A stretch of DNA of 5,642 nucleotides from Candidatus Eiseniibacteriota bacterium (GTDB taxonomy: Bacteria; Eisenbacteria; RBG-16-71-46). How positions within the stretch are numbered: the stretch's first letter is position 1; every line of letters starts with the position of its first letter. The DNA is taken from NCBI GenBank assembly GCA_005893185.1, contig VBOS01000342.1, positions 1 through 5,642 on the forward strand, in the 5' to 3' direction. Under the pieces are notes generated by a model, which worked only from the letters and a program-made list of their open reading frames with translations, had not been told where the DNA came from and searched no databases. The translations under genes and the position numbers were made by a program. Positions 1 through 5,642 of the stretch are shown in pieces.

Positions 1-1083
1 ATCCAGAGCCGGATCGCCGGCACCGACGCGCACGTCGTGTTGTTGGGGGAGACCGCCTCCGGGATCGAGCGGCCAGAGGAGCTGGTGCCGCGCGTGGCGG
101 GCGTGCCCGGAGTCCTGGGCGTTGCGGCCTTCACCTACGTCAAAGCCATGGTGTTCCGCGAAGGGCTCACCGAGGGCCTGGTCGTAAAGGGCGTGGACCT
201 GCGCGCCGAGCGGGGCGTCACCACCGTCGGGCGCAACATCACGCCGCCGCTCGATTCCATCCCGCTCCGGACCGCGGACGGCATCCCCGGCATCGTGCTC
301 GGCACGGAGCTGGCGGGCCGGCTCGGCGCCCGGGTCGGCGATCCGGTGTTGCTCGCATCGCTCACGGGGGCGGCACGCTCCGCCCTGGGCTTCGCGCCCA
401 AACTGCGCAAGTTCCGGGTGGTGGGTCTGTTCAGCTCGGGGCTCTACACCTACGATTCGAGCTTCGGCTTCACTTCCATTGCCGCGGCCCAGGAGTTCTT
501 CGAGCTGGGTCACGCCGTGACCGGCATCGAGATCCGTCTCGCCGACATGTTCGCGGCCCCCGCCGCCGCCGACGAGATCGTGCGCCGGCTCGGGCGGCCC
601 GGGATCCGGGCCAACAACTGGATCGAGCTCAACCGCAACCTGTTCACCTGGATGAAGCTCGAGAAGACCGTCATGTTCGTGATCCTCGCCCTCATCGTGC
701 TGGTGGCGGCGTTCAACATCGTGAGCACGCTGTTCATGGTGGTGCTGGAAAAACGGCGCGACATCGGGGTGCTCAAGTCCCTGGGGGCCACGAACGGGTC
801 GGTGCTCCGCATCTTCCTGTGCGAGGGGCTGCTGATCGGTGGGCTCGGCACCGGGCTCGGAGCGGCGCTCGGGATCATGCTGGTCGCCGTGTTGCGCCGT
901 TACCCCTTCGTGCGGCTCCCGGGCGACGTCTACTTCATCGAGCGCCTGCCGGTCCGCCCGGAGGCCGGAGACTTCATCGCCGTGGTATTGGCCGCCCTGT
1001 CGCTGTGCCTGGCCGCAGCGCTCTACCCCGCTTGGCGGGCCTCCAAGCTCGACCCGGTGGACGCGATTCGCCGCCAGACTTGA
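1..1083 (+). CDS. lolC: Lipoprotein-releasing ABC transporter permease (LolC/LolE family), 5'-truncated by window edge
   Basis: Inner-membrane permease that, with LolD, extracts outer-membrane lipoproteins from the inner membrane for hand-over to LolA. The frame is open from base 1 and stops with TGA at 1081-1083. The N-terminus with the first membrane segment lies upstream; the GTG at 37 is internal, because homologous sequence (IQSRIAGTDAHVV) precedes it. Visible residues 1-215 form the periplasmic MacB-like domain (VLGTELAGRLG, KLRKFRVVGLFSSGLYTYDSS). The FtsX-type core follows: a membrane segment at about 223-249 (ILALIVLVAAFNIVSTL), the cytoplasmic coupling region KRRDIGVLKSLGAT, a segment at about 272-297 and a last one at about 323-343 ending YPAWRASKLDPVDAIR. 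NELNRNLF-like text (IELNRNLFTWMKLEKTVMF) is typical of LolC/E. Many non-enteric diderms have a single LolC/E hybrid, so C versus E cannot be decided. lolD starts 8 bases downstream. No internal gap is seen relative to the family. Confidence 0.93.
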   Translation: MQSRIAGTDAHVVLLGETASGIERPEELVPRVAGVPGVLGVAAFTYVKAMVFREGLTEGLVVKGVDLRAERGVTTVGRNITPPLDSIPLRTADGIPGIVLGTELAGRLGARVGDPVLLASLTGAARSALGFAPKLRKFRVVGLFSSGLYTYDSSFGFTSIAAAQEFFELGHAVTGIEIRLADMFAAPAAADEIVRRLGRPGIRANNWIELNRNLFTWMKLEKTVMFVILALIVLVAAFNIVSTLFMVVLEKRRDIGVLKSLGATNGSVLRIFLCEGLLIGGLGTGLGAALGIMLVAVLRRYPFVRLPGDVYFIERLPVRPEAGDFIAVVLAALSLCLAAALYPAWRASKLDPVDAIRRQT

Positions 1084-1085
1084 GG
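1082..1085 (+). promoter_or_regulatory. Probable ribosome binding site for lolD, overlapping the lolC stop
   Basis: GAGG overlaps the TGA stop of the permease gene and lies 6 bases before a TTG codon at 1092. The alternative lolD start, GTG at 1110, has no purine run at useful spacing (only GGA one base upstream). This favours TTG 1092 and implies translational coupling of permease and ATPase. TTG starts are uncommon in GC-rich genomes, so the call stays tentative. Confidence 0.4.
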
Positions 1086-1091
1086 CCCAGG

Positions 1092-1811
1092 TTGAGACAA
1101 AAATCGGAAGTGATTGATATCGTTGCGAATAACCAGTCCGGGCAGGCTCTGGTCGCCGCCGGGATCCGGAAGTCCTATCGTTCTCCGCTGGGCCCTTTGG
1201 AGGTCCTTCAGGGGGTGGACCTCGAGGTTCAGCGTGGCACAATTCTGGCTATCGTAGGTACATCGGGGGCCGGGAAAAGCACCCTTCTGAACATTCTCGG
1301 GACACTCGACCACCCCGACTCCGGGGTCGTGGAGATCGCGGGACGGCGGGTCGATCATCTGAAGGATCGCGAGCTGGCTCGGGTGCGCGCCACGAAGCTC
1401 GGGTTCGTGTTCCAGTTTCATCACTTGCTACCGGAATTCAGCGCCGAGGAGAACGTGATGATGCCGCTGCTCATCGCCGGAGCCGACCCAGCTTCCGCCC
1501 GCAGCCGGGCGCGCGAAGCGCTGGCCTCGGTGGGGCTGGTCGAGCGCTGGCAGCACCGGCCGGCGGAGCTGTCGGGCGGCGAGGCGCAGCGCGTGGCCGT
1601 GGCGCGCGCGCTCGTGCCATCGCCCGAGCTGGTGCTGGCGGACGAGCCGTCGGGCAATCTGGACCACGGCTCGGCGGCGGCGCTTCACGATCTGCTGACG
1701 TCGCTCGCGCGCGATCGGGGCCAGACGTTTGTGGTCGTGACGCACAATGATAGGCTTGCCTCGCGGGCGGACCGCGTGCTCACGCTCGAGTCCGGTAGGC
1801 TCCGCGGGTAG
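1092..1811 (+). CDS. lolD: Lipoprotein-releasing ABC transporter ATP-binding protein LolD
   Basis: Cytoplasmic ATPase that powers lipoprotein release by the LolC/E permease. Read from TTG 1092 it is 239 residues (233 from GTG 1110), close to the 233 of E. coli LolD. Motifs in order: Walker A GTSGAGKST (56-64), Q-loop in FVFQFHHLLPEFSAEENV (105-122), signature LSGGEAQRVAVARAL (160-174), Walker B LVLADEP (180-186) with D-loop SGNLD (187-191), and H-loop VVTHN (215-219). The stretch FQFHHLLPEF separates LolD from the related MacB and FtsE ATPases. All catalytic residues are present and no internal loss is visible. The frame is open much further 5', but that part overlaps the permease in another frame and is not coding. 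The first third uses more A/T-ending codons than the rest. mcsA begins 13 bases after the TAG stop. Confidence 0.95.
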   Translation: MRQKSEVIDIVANNQSGQALVAAGIRKSYRSPLGPLEVLQGVDLEVQRGTILAIVGTSGAGKSTLLNILGTLDHPDSGVVEIAGRRVDHLKDRELARVRATKLGFVFQFHHLLPEFSAEENVMMPLLIAGADPASARSRAREALASVGLVERWQHRPAELSGGEAQRVAVARALVPSPELVLADEPSGNLDHGSAAALHDLLTSLARDRGQTFVVVTHNDRLASRADRVLTLESGRLRG

Positions 1812-1815
1812 GGGA
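1810..1815 (+). promoter_or_regulatory. Ribosome binding site for mcsA
   Basis: AGGGGA overlaps the lolD stop codon and sits 9 bases upstream of ATG 1825. It supports that ATG over upstream in-frame codons lying inside lolD. The protein from this ATG begins with the MLCQICGK zinc-finger start expected of McsA. Confidence 0.5.
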
Positions 1816-1824
1816 CTGCAAACC

Positions 1825-2247
1825 ATGCTCTGTCAGATCTGCGGCAAGAACGCGGCGTCCGTGCACTTCACGGAGATCAACGACAACAAGATGTCGGAGC
1901 TCCACTTGTGCGAGCGCTGTGCCGAAGAAAAGGGCATGCAAGGCCCCTCGAAGAAGCAGAAGTTCGACATCGCCGACCTGCTCGCGGGGATGGTGGACGG
2001 GATGACCTCGACCGAAGAGGAGCGCGTGGGCCATGTTCAGTGCCCGCGCTGCGGAATGGCGTACTCGGCCTTCAAGGAGACCGGACGGCTGGGCTGCGCC
2101 GAGTGCTACCAGGCGTTCCAGTTCCAGCTCCGCCCCCTGTTGCGTCGGATCCACGGTGACACGCATCACAAGGGCAAGGTGCCGACGCGGGACGGCGAGG
2201 GCGCGACGCGCTCGCGCCAGATCCAGCGGGGATCCGCGACGAGGTGA
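1825..2247 (+). CDS. mcsA: McsA-like zinc-finger activator of protein arginine kinase, frameshifted and missing most of its UVR motif
   Basis: McsA is the adaptor that binds and activates the arginine kinase McsB. The 140-residue frame as read has the diagnostic four CxxC pairs: C3/C6 (LCQICG), C29/C32 (LCERC), C73/C76 (CPRCG) and C91/C94 (CAEC). Between them is FDIADLLAGMVDGM, and after them the family hallmark HGDTHHKGKVP (110-120). Family members then continue with a UVR (UvrB/UvrC) coiled-coil motif ending in a run like AA-LRD-I--LE. Here the frame runs only about 15 residues past KVP before degenerating (GSATR) to a TGA at 2245. The end of a UVR motif, IRDEVKRLE, follows in another frame from 2232. 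I infer loss of 3n+1 bases, about 50-55, near 2224-2234. The zinc fingers are intact, so partial function is conceivable if the lesion is real. Confidence 0.85.
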   Translation: MLCQICGKNAASVHFTEINDNKMSELHLCERCAEEKGMQGPSKKQKFDIADLLAGMVDGMTSTEEERVGHVQCPRCGMAYSAFKETGRLGCAECYQAFQFQLRPLLRRIHGDTHHKGKVPTRDGEGATRSRQIQRGSATR

Positions 2248-2312
2248 AGCGGCTGGAGCACGAGGCGCAGGAGGCGCGCCAGACGCCGAGCCCGAGAAAG
2301 ACCCAGGAATGA
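2232..2312 (+). pseudogene. mcsA: Out-of-frame 3' remnant of mcsA (end of the UVR motif)
   Basis: Reading from 2232 gives IRDEVKRLEHEAQEAR, then a short polar tail and TGA at 2310-2312. IRDEVKRLE matches the close of a UVR motif (consensus-like LRDEIRRLE), exactly what the in-frame mcsA product lacks. Its stop overlaps the mcsB start as ATGA (2309-2312), the usual coupled arrangement for adjacent operon genes. That overlap is independent evidence that this is the ancestral end of mcsA. There is no start codon of its own, so it is not a separate gene. Either the genome has a frameshifting deletion here or the assembly lost bases. Confidence 0.75.
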
Positions 2313-3409
2313 AGCCCGGTAACGGAAACGGAACACCGAAGAATTTCGACGAGCTGATCGAGCGCGCGACTCCCTGGCTGTCGGGCGAGGGGCCGCAGGC
2401 CGGGATGGTGCTCTCCACCCGCATGCGGCTCGCCCGGAACCTGCAGAGCGTGCCCTTCACGCACCGGGCGCGCGACGAGCAGCTCCAGGGCGTCCTGATG
2501 AGCGTGGTCGCGGCCGCCGAGCGCGCGCCCGGCTTCCAGAACGGCCTGCTGCTCAAGATGAACGACATCGGCACGCTCGAGCGCCAGATCCTGGTCGAGC
2601 GTCACCTCGTGAGCCACGAGCTGGGCGACGGAACGCGCCCACGCGGCCTGCTGGCGGGCGCCGACGAGCGGCTGTCGCTGATGATCAACGAGGAAGACCA
2701 CCTGCGCCTGCAGGCCATGGCCCCGGGCTTCCAGCTGGCCGAGAGCTGGGCGGTGGCGGACGCAGCGGACGACGAGCTCGACGAGGCGCTGGACTTCGCG
2801 TTCTCCGACGAGACCGGATACCTCACGTCCTGCCCCACGAACGCGGGGACGGGGCTCAGGGCCTCGGTGCTCGTTCACCTGCCGGCGCTCGTGCTGATGG
2901 ACGAGATCCCCAAGGTGCTGAAGGGCATCAGCCAGGTGGGGCTCAACGTCCGAGGGCTCTACGGCGAGCACAGCGAGGTCATGGGGAACTTGTTCCAGAT
3001 CTCGAACCAGACCACGCTGGGCGTGAGCGAGCGCGACTCGATCGAGAGCCTGGAGCGCGTGGTGCGACAGATCCTCGAGCACGAAGAGCGCGCGCGGGAG
3101 CGCATGATGCGCGACGCGCGGGTCCAGATCGAGGACAAGGTGTGGCGCGCCTACGGAACGCTGCGGTACTGCCGCTCGATCCAGGCGCGCGAGGTGATCA
3201 ATCTATGCTCGGCCGTGCGCCTGGGAGTTGCGCTCGGCATGTCGGGCCTGTGCCCGCTCCCGGTGATGAGCGGTCTGCTGGTGCTCACGCAGCCCGCGCA
3301 TCTCCAGCGCTATGCGGGCCGCGAGCTCACGCCGGCCGAGCGGAACGTGTATCGTGCGCAGCGGGTCCGCGAGCAGCTGGCCGCGGCCGGGCGCGACGCG
3401 GACTCATAG
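2309..3409 (+). CDS. mcsB: Protein arginine kinase McsB
   Basis: McsB transfers phosphate from ATP to arginine side chains of client proteins, marking them for ClpC-ClpP. It is 366 residues, against 363 in B. subtilis, and aligns throughout with no gap. Phosphagen-kinase motifs: ATP-binding arginines in STRMRLARNL (36-45), the NEED box NEEDHLRLQ (127-135), YLTSCPTNAGTGLRASV (171-187) with the active-site cysteine C175, RGLYGEHSE (215-223) and GNLFQISNQTTLG (226-238). The C-terminal phospho-arginine pocket motif RDxxRA of Bacillus/Geobacillus McsB appears here as RNVYRA (345-350), an Asp-to-Asn change. The start is ATG 2309; no other in-frame start lies near and the N-terminus matches the family (ATPWLSGEGP). 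AGGA at 2305-2308 abuts the ATG with no spacer, so translation probably relies on coupling to mcsA through ATGA. With mcsA terminating at 2247 that coupling would be weakened. Confidence 0.95.
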   Translation: MKPGNGNGTPKNFDELIERATPWLSGEGPQAGMVLSTRMRLARNLQSVPFTHRARDEQLQGVLMSVVAAAERAPGFQNGLLLKMNDIGTLERQILVERHLVSHELGDGTRPRGLLAGADERLSLMINEEDHLRLQAMAPGFQLAESWAVADAADDELDEALDFAFSDETGYLTSCPTNAGTGLRASVLVHLPALVLMDEIPKVLKGISQVGLNVRGLYGEHSEVMGNLFQISNQTTLGVSERDSIESLERVVRQILEHEERARERMMRDARVQIEDKVWRAYGTLRYCRSIQAREVINLCSAVRLGVALGMSGLCPLPVMSGLLVLTQPAHLQRYAGRELTPAERNVYRAQRVREQLAAAGRDADS

Positions 3410-3413
3410 GAGA
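3408..3413 (+). promoter_or_regulatory. Ribosome binding site for clpC, overlapping the mcsB stop
   Basis: AGGAGA shares its first two bases with the mcsB TAG stop (3407-3409) and lies 9 bases upstream of ATG 3423. It is the best Shine-Dalgarno match among the genes in the window. It fixes the clpC start at MHDKFTERVRK, matching the family N-terminus. Confidence 0.65.
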
Positions 3414-3422
3414 ACGGCTGAC

Positions 3423-3595
3423 ATGCACGACAAATTCACGGAGCGCGTGCGCAAGGTGATCTACCTCGCCCGCGAAGAGGCCGCGCGACTGCAGCACGAC
3501 TATATCGGCACCGAGCACCTCCTGCTGGGCGTGATCCGCGAGGGCGAGGGCATCGCCGCCACCGTGCTCAACAACCTCGGGAGGAAGTCGAGAAC

Positions 3596-3602
<7 letters not shown>
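3423..3602 (+). CDS. clpC: ClpC fragment 1: first Clp_N repeat
   Basis: This 59-residue reading frame starts at ATG 3423 behind a good ribosome site. Residues 1-53 are the first Clp_N repeat: FTERVRKVIYLAREEA (5-20), GTEHLLLG (29-36) and REGEGIAATVLNNLG (39-53). E31 in GTEH corresponds to E32 of B. subtilis ClpC, which contacts phospho-arginine, so client recognition should be conserved. After NNLG the expected short helix linker of about 7 residues is missing. The frame instead runs RKSRTW to a TGA at 3600. The true continuation, EEVENMVS, resumes from 3581 in the next frame. The tail after residue 53 is therefore artefactual. Confidence 0.7.
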
Positions 3603-4435
<833 letters not shown>

Positions 4436-5642
4436 AGATCACCGACGAAGCGGTGGTGCAGGCCGTGAAGCTCGCCGACCGCTACATGAACGACCGCTTC
4501 TTCCCGGACAAGGCGATCGACGTGATCGACGAGGCCTGCGCCCGGGCGCGGCTCTCGGTGAGCACCGTGCCGTCGGAGATCCACGAGCTGGAGAAGAAGC
4601 TCGAGGAGGTCGTGAAGGAGAAGGAAGCCGCGATCCGGGGCCAGGAGTACGAGAAGGCGGCGCGGCTGCGCGACAAGGAGAAGGACCTGCGGGGTCGGCG
4701 CAACGAGCTCAAGAAGTCGTGGAGCGAGTCGAAGCGCGAGAAGGAGGTCCAGGTGGACGAGGACCTCATCGCATCTGTGCTGTCGGTGATGACCGGCATC
4801 CCGGTGGTGAAGCTCGCGGAGGAAGAAACCCAGAAGCTGCTGCGCATGGAGATCGATATCCGCCGCCGCGTCGTGGGTCAGGACGAGGCGCTGGCGGCGG
4901 TCTCGCGGGCTGTGCGCCGCAACCGCGTCGGCCTGCGCGATCCCAAGCGCCCGATCGGGTCGTTCATCTTCCTGGGGCCGACCGGGGTGGGCAAGACCGA
5001 GCTGGCACGGGCGCTGGCGGCGTTCCTGTTCGACGACGAGGACGCGCTGATCCGGATCGACATGTCCGAGTACGGACAGCTCACGGAGAAGGTGCGGCGC
5101 AAGCCCTATTCCGTTGTGCTGCTCGACGAGATCGAGAAGGCGCACCCGGACGTGTTCAACGTGCTGCTCCAGGTACTGGACGACGGCGTGCTCACGGACA
5201 GCTCCCGGCGCCGGGTGGATTTCAAGAACACGGTGATCATCATGACCTCGAACCTGGGCGGGCGGCAGATCGTCACAGGCGCCCGCGGCCTCGGCTTCAC
5301 GAAGGCCGAGGGCGGCATGCAGCAATTCAGCGCGATCAAGACCACCGTCCATGACGAGCTCAAGCGGACCTTCAATCCCGAGTTCCTGAACCGCATCGAC
5401 GACGTGATCGTGTTCCACGCCCTGTCGCGCGAGGACATGCGCCAGATCGTGGATATCCTCTCCGGCCAGCTCAAGGAGCGTCTGCACGCGCAGGAGATCC
5501 ACCTCGAGATCGTCCCGGAGGCGATCGATCTCCTCATCGAGCGCGGCTTCGACCCGGCGCTCGGCGCCCGACCGCTCAAGCGCGCCATCCAGCGCCTGCT
5601 GGAAGACCCGCTCGCGGAGTTCATCCTCCGCGGTCAGCTCCC

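Noticed and set aside
819..1091. Upstream extension of the lolD frame into the permease gene
   Set aside because: The extension is low-complexity Arg/Pro-rich sequence overlapping the conserved C-terminal membrane segments of LolC/E in another frame; LolD length and RBS favour 1092.
1812..1824. Possible CtsR or CIRCE operator before mcsA
   Set aside because: The gap is only 13 bases, and neither the GGTCAAA-type repeat nor a CIRCE inverted repeat is present there or in the other gaps.
2072..3082. Antisense open frame (336 codons) opposite mcsB
   Set aside because: Same GC-driven shadow effect; the sense strand encodes an intact McsB with all its motifs.

Overview
The window is a high-G+C stretch (roughly two thirds or more G+C by eye) with everything on the plus strand. 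Order: lipoprotein-releasing permease (lolC/E, 5' end outside the window), its ATPase lolD, mcsA, mcsB and clpC (3' end outside the window). Gaps between genes are 8 to 13 bases or are stop/start overlaps, so this reads as one operon. There is no room for a terminator and I see no RNA gene, mobile element or CRISPR.

Lol genes imply a diderm with outer-membrane lipoproteins. The mcsA-mcsB-clpC block is the arginine-phosphorylation protein-quality-control module best known from Firmicutes, where ctsR usually precedes it; here lolD takes that place. GC-rich diderm phyla such as Eisenbacteria or Gemmatimonadota-like lineages would fit, but this is a guess from gene content. Expected workflow: McsA (zinc-finger adaptor) activates McsB, McsB phosphorylates arginines on client proteins, and the ClpC N-domain binds phospho-arginine and feeds clients to ClpP.

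The most notable thing is damage. lolC/E (visible part), lolD and mcsB align end to end with their families, but mcsA and clpC carry four apparent short internal losses in about 2.9 kb. mcsA lost about 50-55 nt, including the first part of its UVR motif, and shifts frame near 2230. clpC lost about 22 nt between its two Clp_N repeats (3580/3581, frameshift). It lost about 61 nt just after the NBD1 arginine-finger motif (4401/4402, frameshift). It also lost an in-frame block of about 66 nt that should hold the NBD2 GYVG pore loop (5073/5074). Outside the junctions the codons look normal and open, so the losses are either very recent or, quite likely, assembly or consensus errors. No novel system is evident; the value lies in the unusual operon context and in deciding whether these deletions are real.
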